Shown in pieces: positions 22,534 through 33,837 of a DNA stretch of 64,000 nt. The notes under the pieces were generated by a model. The model did not search any database, had not been told where the DNA came from, and was given only the letters and a program-made list of their open reading frames with translations. Both the position numbers and the translations under genes were made by a program. Every line of letters starts with the position of its first letter. The stretch's first letter is position 1. The DNA is from Buddleja alternifolia. Lineage: Eukaryota; Streptophyta; Magnoliopsida; Lamiales; Scrophulariaceae. Location of the stretch: assembly GCA_019426215.1 (NCBI GenBank), contig CM033403.1:36280754-36344753 (forward strand), given 5' to 3'.

Positions 22534-22918
22534 TAGGGGTGTAAACGAGCCGAGCTCGGGCCGAGCTCGGCGATTTTGCCAGGCTCGAGCTCGAGCTCGA
22601 GCTCAACTTTAGGGAGCTCGAGTTGAGCCCAAGCTCGAGCTCAACTTTAGGGAGCTCGAGTTGAGCCCAAGCTCGCAAGCTCGAGCCTAAATTTTAAATA
22701 TTTATAATATTTAATATTTATATATTAAATATTTAATATATATAATTAATATTTATATATTAAATATTTAATATATATAATTAACATTTATAATATAAAA
22801 ATAAATATATATAAAAATTATGAAGAAGCTCGCGAGCTTTTGCAGACATAAACAGGCTCGAGCTCGAGCTCGAGAAAAGCTCGAGCTCAAGTTGAGCTCG
22901 AGTCGAGCCGAGCCCTAC
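22534..22918. mobile_element. hAT-like MITE with GAGCTC arrays and an AT-palindromic core
   Basis: Starts TAGGGGTGTAAACGAGCC and ends GAGCCGAGCCCTAC. Near-perfect 8-bp flanks: CACACATG at 22526-22533, GACACATG at 22919-22926. Both arms are runs of GAGCTCGAGCTC (about 22550-22690 and 22845-22915) around an AT-only core (22690-22815) built of ATATTTAATAT-type palindromes. No coding. The arms can fold into a long GC-rich hairpin. Confidence 0.75.
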
Positions 22919-23005
22919 GACACATGCGAAAAACACTTCGTTTCATCTCTCTCTACAATTTTCTCTCCTACACAAACCAAACTACAATACTGTGTGTGTA
23001 TGCAA

Positions 23006-23659
23006 TCTATATATATAGCAGAGCGGTCTTTGACTTTCATTGACTGCAATTGAGCCAAATAGAATTTTCACATAATTTTGAGTTTTTTAATTCTTCAGAA
23101 AAAATCTCATTGCCTCATTGGTTGACAACTTATCTACAAACTTAATAGTTTAAAATTTTAAAAATGAATTTGTTACACAAAATAAGGAAATTGTTTAAAC
23201 AATCTCTACTCACTCAAATTTAAGAGACATCCGAATATTTCATATCCCAAAAGAATAGGTTTAAGTTATGAAAGATCTGGAATAAAATACAAGTTATTTA
23301 TCTCATTCTTCATAAAATGTTTCTCATATTTTTCAGTCAAAACCTTTTTATGGCAATTAGTGCCAGACGCAATGTTGCATCGTTTACGGACTATCTTCGT
23401 TAATCGGTATGTCATTATTTTTCACCTTCATTCCTTTTTGTTGTTTTATTGTTACCATTATTCAATTCTTCTTCTTCTTTTAGTTTTTTTTTTTAATTAG
23501 TTAGATATTATTTAATTTTGTTGTTTTACATGATGGGAAGGATTCATTAGGTTTCTGTACTTATATCTCATCTCTTTATTTTTGTTTTCATTTTCATTGT
23601 TGTAGCGTATATTTTCCTCTTGATGCATTGGTGGACATTTTTTAATGCCAATGTTTATT
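23006..23659 (+). mobile_element. Helitron-like 5' terminus and body, copy 1 of a local repeat family
   Basis: TCTATATATATAGCAGAGCGG at 23006 resembles plant Helitron 5' ends (TC start after A, AT-rich, then a G-rich word). The following segment (TTGACT..TTGACTGCAATT..., then a block ending CATTGGTTGA) recurs at 25551 and, in part, at 24460 and 26330. No paired 3' CTRR hairpin was located, so the right limit shown is only the start of the next element. Confidence 0.35.
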
Positions 23660-24093
23660 CACCACAAAAAAAATATGACATTGGTGACAAAATGTCAAGT
23701 GATAATATCAAAGTTATCACTAATTGTCCATTTTTAGTGACAAGAATTTTTGTCTTGTCACTAAAATATACTCCACATGTTAAATAGTGACAAGATTTGT
23801 ATAAAAATTGTCACTCTTGATAATTAGTGACAAGAAAATTGTTGTCACTATTGACAATTAGTGACACATCTTTTGTGACAACTTAGTGACAACAATTATA
23901 GTTGTCACTTTATTTATATTGTCACTATATATGTGTCACTAATTGTCAATAGTGACAATTTTATAGAAACTCTTGTCACTAAAAAATCTTATTGTGACAA
24001 AGCAAAAATTGTTGTCACTCAATATAAACACTTAGTGACAATTTTAACATTGTCACTTTAAAATTTGTCACAAATATTACTTTTTTTGTAGTG
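23660..24093. mobile_element. CACTA-type MITE packed with GTGACAA motifs
   Basis: Ends CACCACAAAAAAA and, reversed, CACTACAAAAAAA match the CACTA (En/Spm) terminal signature. A 3-bp target duplication ATT flanks it (23657-23659, 24094-24096). Inside, more than fifteen GTGACAA or TTGTCAC words in both orientations resemble subterminal transposase-binding arrays and would allow extensive self-pairing. No transposase. Confidence 0.88.
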
Positions 24094-24096
24094 ATT

Positions 24097-25550
24097 GGAT
24101 TTTGATGTTGCTTTAAAAATTATTACTATTAATAATCTCTATTTCTTTTTTTTCTCTTTGCTTTCAGCTTTGTTTAATCCTAAAACTTTCTCTTAAATTT
24201 CATTTTTTGTTATTCAGTATCTAATTTCTGATTTTTCAGGAATTGCGTTGTTCGATAGGATGGAAGTGGTGCATTGAGTTTGTGTACTAATATATTCTAC
24301 TGCTAATCCATTTTTCGTTGGAGATGGATTGAAACATTGCACTACAAACATTATTGTTTTTAGAGTATGGCCCATGAATACAATTTATACATTGAAATAT
24401 AAACAATTATTACTTTTCCTCTTTATTTCTAACTTTAAGTTTTGCTCATTTTTAGAACTAATGTCAAATAGAATTTTCTCAGAATTTTGAGTTTTTTAAT
24501 TTAAAAGAAAAAAATTCATTGGTTGGATTTCAAAATTTGATTTTATAATAAATAAATTTACATAACAATATATATTTTTCTTTGATTAAGCCTATTTAAT
24601 AGGTAATTAAGTTGACAGATTTCTATTTCCCGTAACAAACAGACAAAATGAAGATAAATATGTCCTCCAATCTAGCCTAAATATTAGCATATTCAAAAGC
24701 TTCTTCTAATGCTATAAAATATCATCGAATCCCTGAAGAATTTTTTGAATCTACATTTCTGCCAATATGCATTTATGGCCAATTTCGTTTGTTTTTTCTC
24801 ACAAAATTATTTTGCCTAGATTGTTAGTAAGAACGCGATGACATCGATTTTGGGAGGTTTTTCTTGTGTATAACCATATTGTGTAGGTTTTTAGCTCTAC
24901 TATATTATTTTCAGTTTTTTCTATATCGTGTGGATTGAGTTTTCTTATTTACACAATTTGAGTGCCAAACCTTAGTAGTAAATCTCATATATACACTTAT
25001 TATAAATTGCCTTTGCAGTGCAACAGGATCGGAGATGCATGCAATAGGATTTTGCAACAAAAGATCTCATTTGGTTAGTTTGTACCTTTTTCTTTTATAA
25101 TAAAGTTTGATGTAACAGGTATTTCAAATTCCTTATAGCATCTAATTAAAGAGTATATTAGCATTCATTTCCAAATCTATCGATATTATCATATTCATAT
25201 TTTATCACAGAGAGATACACAGCTCGTGATCTTTTTTCTCAGAACTGAAAATGATCATTTTTGCCCAAGAATTTTAATGAATTTATTGAAGAGATGTTTT
25301 TGGTCTGAATGGAAGTAGTAATTGCACTACATGATTCGGATCTTATGCGTATTCTTGAAGAAGCTCACTTTTCTTCATATGGTGAGTAGCCGGACCGAAG
25401 CGTATTCTTAAACACATATAGATTGCAGCACTCATTTGCTTTTGTTCCCTTTCAATATTCTCATTGTTAACAATCTATATCATTCAAGGAGAACGGTATT
25501 TGATCCCAATAAAAAAAATGACTAGATATAGTTGGCCACACATATATCTA
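24097..25550. other. AT-rich stretch with a partial Helitron-like repeat
   Basis: The part at about 24465-24545 repeats the block from copy 1 (AATAGAATTTTC... to CATTGGTTG). The rest shows no coding frame. T-rich, intron-like sequence at 24900-25120 with no exons I can support. Confidence 0.4.
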
Positions 25551-26324
25551 TCTATATATATATATAGCAAAGCGGTTTGACTTAAATTGACCGCAATTTG
25601 GCCACATAATATTTTCTTAGAATTTTCAAAAAAAAAAAAAATTCATTGGTTAGTTATCATTCAAATTTTAAATTTTATCTAAATCTCAAAATTGGGATAG
25701 TATCATAAAAAGATTTTTTTACCTTGATTTTCTCCACATGCATCTCTCCCTTCTAAAATCCTCAATGCCTATAATATTTTCATTGGCATTTCCTTCTTCA
25801 CGTTTTTCATCCCTTACAAGCGAAAATGTATCATTATACAACATGCTAAAGGTTAGTTTTACTTCTTTTTTCTTTTCTAATTTTATTCTTTTATAGAGGA
25901 TTACATTGTTTGTAGCTTTTTCATGTGCAAGATGTCCCATATATTTCATTCACTGTAAATTAGAAAATGTTCATTTGATTGCAGATGAGTTTGGGTCATT
26001 ACATCAGTTTTCTTAAACAACCTGCAAGAGACAATGACAACAGGATCTACTAAGGTTTGCTTTATTTAACATTGTTTTATTTCATTTAATTTTTTGTCAT
26101 GGGTCATTATATTGTTTTACCGATTTTCTAATTCAATTTCTCATAATTTATATGAAAAGATGTTCTATTTTGAATCTCAAACAGACCACACTTACGAATA
26201 TGGCTTGGTATGTTTTTCTTTACTTTAATTCATAATTTTGTTTCTAAATTAATTATTTTACAATGGTTCATCAGTAGTTATTTATAGCTTTCTAATTCAA
26301 TTTTTTGCTAGCTATATTGCGTGT

Positions 26325-26358
<34 letters not shown>

Positions 26359-26880
26359 GACTTCAATTGAGTGCAATTTTTTGGTATTTTTAATTTTTTT
26401 TATTAGCTGAAAATTTCTTATAGGTTGATATGGTCTTTGCTTCTCCGCAAATTCTGAGTAATAAGGATTTTGTTGAAAAAATAATCCTAACAAATCTCTA
26501 ACTACATCTACAATCTTAGAGTTCGAGATATTTTTATTCAAATACAAGCCTCTATTTTATTTATTCACTTAAAATTATCTAATTGGTTTTCCATTTAAAT
26601 TTAAATTTTCTTATTACGGCAGAATAATCATATCGTTTAACAATTCGAAACCGTCAATTAATATGATATACTTCAATTTGTCATTCTCATTCTCTTTGTT
26701 CAATTTATCTATTGCAATATAATAACCAATTATGTTCAATGTATCTATATTTCATATTTTATTTATCCTAAAAAGTTTTTGATCAGATTGGCAGTGTGCA
26801 AGTCAAGAATTCAAGAATAATTTAGCACAAAACTCACAATCTTAATTGATAGTGAAGAAGTTAACATTTTGGGTTTAATG
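25551..26880 (+). mobile_element. Helitron-like copies 2 and 3 (5' ends), nested
   Basis: A second TCTATATATATATATAGCAAAGCGG start lies at 25551 with the same following words as copy 1. A third, lacking the GC word, begins after the TA run at 26325-26355 (TTTGACTTCAATTGAGTGCAA). The right limits are unknown. No helicase coding is visible, so these would be non-autonomous. Confidence 0.35.
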
Positions 26881-26884
26881 ATAG

Positions 26885-27165
26885 TAGAATGATCCGCCCC
26901 GGACGTTTTGAGGAAAAATTGAATGCGTGTTAGAGGCTTTACCTTGGGTTTCATCTCAAATCACATTTTAAGATGTGATCTTCTCATCCAGGCCCAAACC
27001 AACTAGGGCAGGCCCACACCCGAACTTCAAAAGCATTTTATTCACACAGCCGTCATTCACTTTCACCGCACAGTTAATTTCTCTCTCGTCGCAACTCGCA
27101 ACACAGCCGAAGAAGCGCAACCACCGCGGAAGGCTATCTCTCTCCTCGTCCTCCTAATCGAGTAT
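26885..27165 (+). promoter_or_regulatory. Promoter and 5' UTR-like segment of a plant gene
   Basis: Contains AGGCCCAAACC and GGCAGGCCCAC (GGCCCA 'site II' motifs common upstream of plant housekeeping genes), then a CT-rich leader (ACAGCCG... TCTCTCTCGTC... CTCCTCGTCCTCC) at 27040-27160. Base composition shifts sharply to GC here and back to AT after 27170, as at exon 1/intron 1 borders. It would feed the exon candidates from 28991 on. No transcript evidence. Confidence 0.45.
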
Positions 27166-27261
27166 TGCTTCTTCCGTGTTCGTTCGCTTTACATTTCTGT
27201 AAAAGAGAATTTCCGTTCGTGTTCCTCCTATTCACATCTTACATGTTTGTTAATGTTTTGG

Positions 27262-28830
27262 TTAGATCAGAGTTCATTAGATTAATTTACGCATTTCGTG
27301 TTCTTTAATTGTTGAAGAATATATAATTTTATATACTTAGAATTTCGTGTATATTATTGATAACATTCGTCAAATCATTAATGTATATTAATGATACCAT
27401 TCGTGTATATATTGTTTGAAGAATACGTAGATACCGTTCTACAAAAAAAATTCGTGTTCGTTAATGATTTTTTTAACTTAAGAGTATGATTCTTTCTTGA
27501 AATGTAAGTATTTCGTATTTAATTTTTTTTTCTTCATAAAAGAATTGTGATGGCGTATTATTCTATTGTTTGAGTGATTGTTAGTGCGATATTCATTAAT
27601 CTATTTTTGCAATCAGAGTTCATATGATTAATTTACGTATTTCGTGTTGTTTAGTTTTTGAAGAATATATAATTTTTATATACTTAGAATTTCGTGTATA
27701 TTAATGATACCATTCGTCAAATCATTAATGTATATTAATGATACCATTCGTGTGTATATAGTTTGAAGAATGCGTAGATACCATTCTACAAAAAAAATTC
27801 GGTTCATTAATGATTTTTTAACTTAAGAGTATGATTCTTTTCTTGAAAATGTAAGGCTATGTCTATTTCTATTTTGGAGGATTTTTTTATGAAAATTTTG
27901 GTGAAAATATGTTTGATTTTATTTTTAAAATAGACAAAAGTTATTGTAGCAGTCAAATCACGTAAATTTTTATTTGAAAAATTATGTTTATAATTAGTTA
28001 ATGATTGAAAAATATAATATAAAATTTATATAACACGAAAAAGTAAGCCAAAAGTGGAGAAGAGTGTAAGGTGGTGTAGGCAATATAGCTGTCAGAAATG
28101 TTTGGGCAAAAAACATCTGTTTGCTGAAAAATGAATAATCCAAATGAGTTTTGACCAAAATTTTAGCCAAAATATAGTTTCAAAATAAAAACAAACAAAG
28201 CCTACGTATTTCACGGTGTTTAATTTTATTTTTCTTCAAAAAAAAATTGTGTTGGCGTATTATTCCGTTGTGAGTGATCTTTAGTGCATCTCGTGTTCAT
28301 TAATCTATTTTTGTAATCAGAGTTCATTTCGATTATTTGTATTATCCGTGAACTTTTCACATGATTTTAGCAGTCAAATGAAGTTTTCTTCATTTCGATA
28401 TTTTGTATTATCCGTGAACTTTTCACATGTTCTGTAATCATTTCACGGTGTTTAATTTTATTTTTCTTCAAAAAAAAACTGTGTTGGCGTATTATTCCGT
28501 TGTGAGTGATCTTTAGTGCATCTTGTGTTCATTAATCTATTTTTGTAATTAGAGTTCATTTCGATATTTTGTATTATCCGTGAAGTTTTCACATGATTTT
28601 AGCAGTTAAACGAAGTTCTCTTCATTTCGATATTTTGTATTATCCGTGAACTTTTCACATGATTTTAGCAGTCAAACGAAGTTCTCTTCATTTCGATATT
28701 TTGTATAATCCGTGAACTTTTCACATGTTTAGATTAGTTAACTGTGTTGGCGTATTATTCCATTGTTTGAGTGATCTTTAGTGCATCTCGTGTTCATTAA
28801 TGTATTTTTCTAATCAGAGTTCTTTCCAGT
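27262..28830. repeat. Intron-like tandem repeats: two ~350-bp units, then ~70-bp units
   Basis: Unit 1 starts near 27265 (ATCAGAGTTCATTAGATTAATTTACG) and unit 2 near 27615 with the same order of blocks (GTAGATACCATTCTACAAAAAAAATTCG and others). From about 28270 the array continues with shorter units carrying GTATTATCCGTGAACTTTTCACATG, repeated at least five times to 28730. Unit 2 contains the MITE at 27855-28202. Confidence 0.8.
27855..28202. mobile_element. Tourist/PIF-Harbinger-like MITE, with its empty site preserved next door
   Basis: Ends GGCTATGTCTATTT and, reversed, GGCTTTGTTTGTTTTTATTTTG. Flanks are TAA (27852-27854) and TAC (28203-28205). The sister tandem unit carries the uninterrupted target ATGTAAGTATTTCG at 27502-27515, which shows that TAA was the target and that the right copy has mutated. 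Same family as the MITE at 49963-50327. No coding. Confidence 0.88.
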
Positions 28831-28990
28831 TAAAATAAAACTTAAAAGAGTATGGTCTTCAGTCGCTCGAGGATCAGTAGGCTAGATCCATCTCTTGTGA
28901 TACCTTGAATTAACTTGAAAAATTTGAGTTACTATTTGGATCACGTGTGCTCATTTTTTTTCTCATATCTATTATTATTTTGAAATGCAG

Positions 28991-29029
28991 GTCTTCAAGA
29001 TGGATCCCAGGCATTGTCCGTCCAAAGCG
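28991..29029 (+). CDS. Exon candidate 1 of an unrecognised spliced gene
   Basis: Preceded by an acceptor TGCAG (28986-28990) and followed by a donor GTATAT. An ATG at 29000 opens ten codons (M-D-P-R-H-C-P-S-K-A) in phase 0, joining in frame to exon candidates at 33005, 39124 and 39417. Not a family I recognise. A product of this kind could equally be one captured gene fragment. Confidence 0.4.
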
Positions 29030-30406
29030 GTATATACTTTTTCCTTCATTGTTATTTTCTGCATTGCTGCCTAGTGAATTGGACACTATGGGCCTTACTT
29101 TCAAATGAAACAAGTGAAATTAGGAACTGCCGTTTAAATTTTTTGGATACACAATTGACTAAATTTTTTTGAAAATACTTAATATAAATGAAAATATATA
29201 TTAAAAAAAAAGTACAAATGAATATAAGATGAAATTTTAAAAAATCTGAAGTAAAAAGAAAGAAGAAAAAAAATTTAAGAAAAATTTATTCTACAGTCGT
29301 CTTCTTCATTAATCTTCTACCACCCATCGCGGTTCCCAACACCGTTGATTCACACCACCGCTTCTCCCCCCACCGCGCTTCCCTCTGCGTCTTCTTCCGC
29401 TGAACTGGCTCATTGTTGCAAAACGGAATCGATTTGATTTTGAATTGAGTTCAATCGAATCAATTCTGAACCGATCCAATTCAATTTGAATAGATAGCGG
29501 GTGGTGCGTGGTCGAAAGATGAGATGTAGTGGCAATGTGAGGCGTCTTCTTGGAGAAGAAACGATGACTCAAACATTTTTTTCCTTTTTTTTATTTTTTC
29601 TTTTCTATTTTTGATTTTTTTTCTTTTCTATTTTTCCTTTTTATATATTCTGGTTTTCTTTTATTTTGGGGGTTTGATCAAAGGTATTTTCGACTTTTCG
29701 ACAATTCCATTAGGAGAAATTCCATCGTGTAAGGTTGTACAAACTACATGGGTCTGACTTGTGAGTGCTAAAGACAAAGATTGGGGGTATATTTGTAATT
29801 TTACCTACAGGCTACAATATAGGATACAATTACATAAGAAGAAATGAAAAGCCCACACACACACAAATGGGCCTTATATATGGGATTTAAAATAAGCCCA
29901 ATGTATTTACTTCTAGGGCAACACATCTTAACAAAGTTAGCAAAAGAACATTTTTTGAACAGGTCAAAACTTGCAACGGCAGGTTCACGTCTTTTCAGAT
30001 TTCTATGAGCGATAATATATAATATTTTTTTCTAACATTGTTATTTGTACTATCTTTTTTGAAGATGTTATTTGTACTATCTTTTACACTATAAGATATA
30101 AATGTACTTTCACTCCATCACAGCCACCACATACCTCTATTGTTCCTCTCTCTATTTATCTCATTCTACACATATACTCTCTCTCTCAAGAATATATATC
30201 GTTAAAAAAATATATCCTCTCCTCATCTCAATCTATTTAACAAAGCCCGAGATGGGCTAGTTTAATCTTGTTATCCTTTTATCTTTTTGTTGAACAAAGT
30301 TTAATCTTGCTCTTGTTTATAATAATTTACATGTCTAGTTGTGTTTTTACGACTAATTACATCTTTTTCGTTTAGAAGGCGTTAAAGAGATGATTTACTT
30401 GCCTTT
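29030..30406. other. Intron-like AT-rich sequence, no gene supported
   Basis: Contains a GC-richer patch at 29300-29450 (on the minus strand an 87-codon frame rich in Arg, Ser and Gly, without recognisable domain) and T-rich tracts at 29580-29660. Nothing here has firm ends or homology that I can name. Confidence 0.4.
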
Positions 30407-30705
30407 TGAATTTTTTTGAGGGTTAAAAGCATGAGAACCATGCTTCACATCTAATTATTTATTTTTTAGATGTGAGTAAATACCCAAACATGTTACATCT
30501 TTCATATCAAAATTGTAGATTTGAATTTTTTTAGGGTTAAAAGCATGAAAACTATGCTTCACATGTAATTATTTATTTTTTAGAGGTGAGTAAATACCCA
30601 AACATGTTACATCTTTCACGTAAACTTTGTAGATCTTTTATCGCTTTTAAAATTGTAGATCTTTTATCGCTTTTAAAATTGTAGATCTTTTATCGTTTTT
30701 AAGCT
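30407..30705. repeat. Tandem duplication (2 x ~114 bp) followed by three ~25-bp repeats
   Basis: TTGAATTTTTTTGAGGG... at 30407 and 30521 start two near-identical units that run through CCCAAACATGTTACATC. GTAGATCTTTTATCGCTTTT then repeats three times at about 30629-30705. Confidence 0.85.
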
Positions 30706-31483
30706 AGATCTGATGTTTTGATAAGTGATTTCTATGGATATGATCAGATCTAATAAAGATCTGATTTATGGATTATTAAATTACTCTGTTTTGTGTTTTT
30801 TTTTTTTTACTTTGAATGATGATTTTTTTTTCCAGACGATGTACTTGAATCTGTGGGGATTGAGATCTACTTTCTTTTGATCGATGATGACCAGATCTGA
30901 GGTATAATTTTTTCAATATTAAATTGTTAATTTTTGTGCTTATTTTTTGGATTAGAAATTCTCTTTCCTAATGATTCATTGAATGGATTTTAGGAGAATT
31001 GTAGTCGCGCAAGTGTGCATCTTCACTCTTGTTTTTCTTTGAAGTTCGTAGGCTCTTCTCGTATTTATACTTCTATATTCTTAATCACTATAGACCATCT
31101 CCAAGTCCTAGACCAGGGTGGATTTTACCCAGATCCAGACACAAAATATTGTGCCTGTATGGATCGGGGTCTAAGTGTCATAGAATATTTTTTCTTTTGT
31201 ATATTATTAGAAAACGAGATCTGGATCTAAGATAATGTTTGATTCTGGGTCGGGCCTGGGTTTGGGTCTAAGACATAAAATAGAGTTGTGGGTCGAAGTA
31301 TATTTACTGTATGATATTGCAAAAGTTAGACCATTTTTGTGTTTATAGGTCGGAGGTGGTCCTAGTGTGTGTTTAAACTATGTTCTTAAACCTATATCGG
31401 TGGTCTAACCGGAGTTGTGGGTGGGTGTATATGAAATGGATACAATGAAGAAAGCTAGTAGCTAAACAGTAGATAGAATGAAC
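30706..31483. other. Intron-like sequence, no gene supported
   Basis: Contains repeated GATCTGAT words (30705-30900) and short frames without domains. No clear element ends. Confidence 0.4.
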
Positions 31484-32824
31484 TCAGGATGTATGTATCT
31501 GAAAAAGTATCAATGGACCAAGAATGTACTAGTTGATACAAAATCAATAAGACGAAATCAACTTATGTCAGAGGTGAGCATGAACTGAAAATAAACCCAT
31601 CATAATGGGGAAAAGTGCTGAAAATTGATCAAAGCTGGCTTATTAGATGTTTGAAAATCGCCAATTCAACTCAGCAGCAATTCCCACCAATGGGGTAGGC
31701 ATGACAATCAAATCTCTTGGCCTAGATTAGGGGCATGAACTGAAAGTAAACCCATCATAATGGGGGAAAGAGCTGAAAATTGATCAAAGCTGGCTTATTA
31801 GATGTTTGAAAATAGCCAAATCAACTCAGCTGCAATTCCCACCAAATCAAATCTCTTGGTCAAGATTAGGCTCGCCTTGAGCTGGGTTGGGATTTGGTGG
31901 GTTGAGATTTGGTTCTCCTTGACCAGCAGGCCCCTAGGCTCGTGACCAGCAGGGCCGGAACCAGCAGGCCCCCTCGGCCCGTGAACAGCATGGCCACTCG
32001 GCTGTGCTGGGCACGTCCTCTGCGTGAAGCTTCCTAATCAGCTAGCTCTTTTTCCCGTGCAATTTCATACACTGTGACGTTTTGGTCTTCGACTGCATCG
32101 CATCCGCCGGGGCTGAATCCCCTTTCCTGAGCGATCTGCTTCTCTCGTTGGCGGATCGCCTTGATGCATTCGTCCAGTTTGTTGAGGTGACGCTCCGCCT
32201 CCAACTATTCTTTGGAGGGTATCGAATCCTGGTCTACCAAAACGTCACAGTGTATGAGATTGCACGGGAAACAGAGCTAGCTGATTGGGAAGCTTCATGC
32301 AGAGGACGTGCCTAGCACAGGCCGGGGGGCCATGCCGGTCACGGATCGGGGGGGCTTGCTGGTCACGAGCCTAGGGGCCTGCTGGTCAAGGAGAACCAAA
32401 TCTCAACCCATCAAATCCCAACCCAGCTCAAGGCGAGCCTAATCTTGACCAAGAGATTTGATTTGGTGGGAATTGCAGCTGAGTTGATTCGACTATTTTC
32501 AAACATCTAATAAGTCAGCTTTGATCAATTTTCAGCTCTTCCCCCCATTATGATGGGTTTACTTTCAGTTCATGCCCCTAATCTAGGCCAAGAGATTTGA
32601 TTGCCATGCCTACCCCATTGGTGGGAATTGCTGCTGAGTTGATTTGGCGATTTTCAAACATCTAATAAGCCAGCTTTGATCAATTTTCAGCACTTTCCCT
32701 CATTATGATGGGTTTATTTTCAGTTCATGCCCACCCCTGACATAAGTTGATTTCGTCTTATTGATTTCGTATCAGCTAGTACATTCTTGGTCCATTGATA
32801 CCTTTTCAGATACATACATCTTGA
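31484..32824. mobile_element. Foldback element: ~600-bp inverted arms around a 149-bp GC-rich loop
   Basis: The left arm 31484-32086 is the reverse complement of the right arm 32236-32824 with few mismatches, from TCAGGATGTATGTATCTG inward to CACTGTGACGTTTTGGT. Each arm carries an internal tandem duplication of about 150 bp (unit starting at GGCATGAACTGAAA) and a block of GGCCCC/ACCAGCAGG repeats. The loop (32087-32235) is GC-rich and unlike its surroundings. Arms this long suggest a foldback or long-TIR Mutator-like element. I found no target duplication, so the superfamily is open. Transcription would give a long double-stranded RNA. Confidence 0.88.
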
Positions 32825-32845
32825 ATTTTTAAATATAGGCGGTGT

Positions 32846-33378
32846 GATCGTAAGAAATGCTTTATAAGAGGGGGTCTTTATGTAATTTCAAAAATATGAG
32901 GGAGTTGTTGGATAATTGCACGTTATACGAGAGGGTCTTTGTGTAGTTTTCCGTTAAAATAAATAACTAATTCTTTTATTGGGATTTTATGTTTCTTGAT
33001 ATAGTTTATAGATGGTGAAGAATTGGTGCCATCACTGGAGGAGCAAATCAAGGGGAGAAATGCTACTGACAAGCTCAAAAAGGTGTTCGTCTTTTCTCTA
33101 CGTTTTTCATATGACACAAGATTAGTTTGTACATATTATTTATACATCATGTTATATGTATTCTTCTAGCGCGCTATTTATATTATGTTACATAATTTAT
33201 TTTGTGTTGCATGGTTATTCTAGTTATGGAATTTTCATTCTTTTCAGTTGTAGTAGTGGATGTACTAGTCAAACTGAAGAATATATGTTGTCGTTATGTG
33301 AATAAATTCAGAATCACTTTAGAAGGATGAATCATGAGGTTTTATTACCGTCTTAAGAGTAGTATTTCTTACTGAAGA
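32846..33378 (+). repeat. Segmental duplication, copy A (sister at 43738-44141)
   Basis: Shares with 43738-44141 the blocks GGGTCTTTATGTAATTTCAAAAA, the exon-like GGTGAAGAATTGGTGCCATC and AAGGATGAATCATGAGG, in the same order and strand. Homology ends at TTTCTTACTGAAG (33378), exactly where a Gypsy fragment begins. Confidence 0.88.
33005..33082 (+). CDS. Exon candidate 2 of the unrecognised spliced gene
   Basis: 78 bases, phase 0 to phase 0, bounded by GATATAG acceptor and GTGTTC donor. 26 codons with a charged, helix-prone composition (contains G-E-E-L-V-P-S-L-E-E-Q). The sister segment at about 43902-43965 carries a damaged copy of this exon with substitutions and a shortened end, so this copy is the better preserved of the two. 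Family unknown. Confidence 0.45.
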
Positions 33379-33837
33379 TTACCATTTCTCAGAATGGTAA
33401 GAAGGTGGTGTTAAAAGCTATGACTAAGCAGTCTGAGTGGAGGTCGATCTCAGCAAGAACTATGAGTAAATTCTTGTGAAAAGGGACATATGGCATATTT
33501 AGGTAGCTATTTTCAGTGTCAATGGTTTCTGTTGCTGAAAAAGAAAATGATCTGAAACTTACTGGTCTTCTAGAGGAGTGTGGAAATGTTTTTTCTGAAC
33601 CAAAAGGGCTTCCATCAGACAGAGTTATCCAACACCAGATAAATCTCAAGCCAAATATCACCCCTAAGAGGCAGGCCCTTTACAGGTATCTTTACACTAT
33701 GAAGAATGAAATTGAAGCCATAGTACAAGGTTTACCAGAAGCAGGGATTGTGAGGCCATGCTAGAGTCCATTTTCATCTCCTGTGCTCTTGGTAAAAAAG
33801 AAAGATGGAGGATGGAGGCTATGTGTAGATTACAGAT
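33379..33837 (+). pseudogene. Ty3-Gypsy pol fragment (protease-RT linker and start of RT)
   Basis: From about 33390 the plus strand encodes a Gypsy-type linker, then L-L-E-E-C-G-N-V-F-S-E-P-K-G-L-P (about 33564) and, after an in-frame TAG near 33762, the reverse transcriptase opening [18 protein letters not shown] (about 33783-33835). It stops abruptly where the minus-strand chromovirus begins. An orphan fragment of a different Gypsy family, in the opposite orientation to its neighbour. Confidence 0.82.

Noticed and set aside
31484..32824. Mutator-like element with 9-bp target duplication
   Set aside because: No matching 9-bp flanks were found, so only the neutral foldback label is used.
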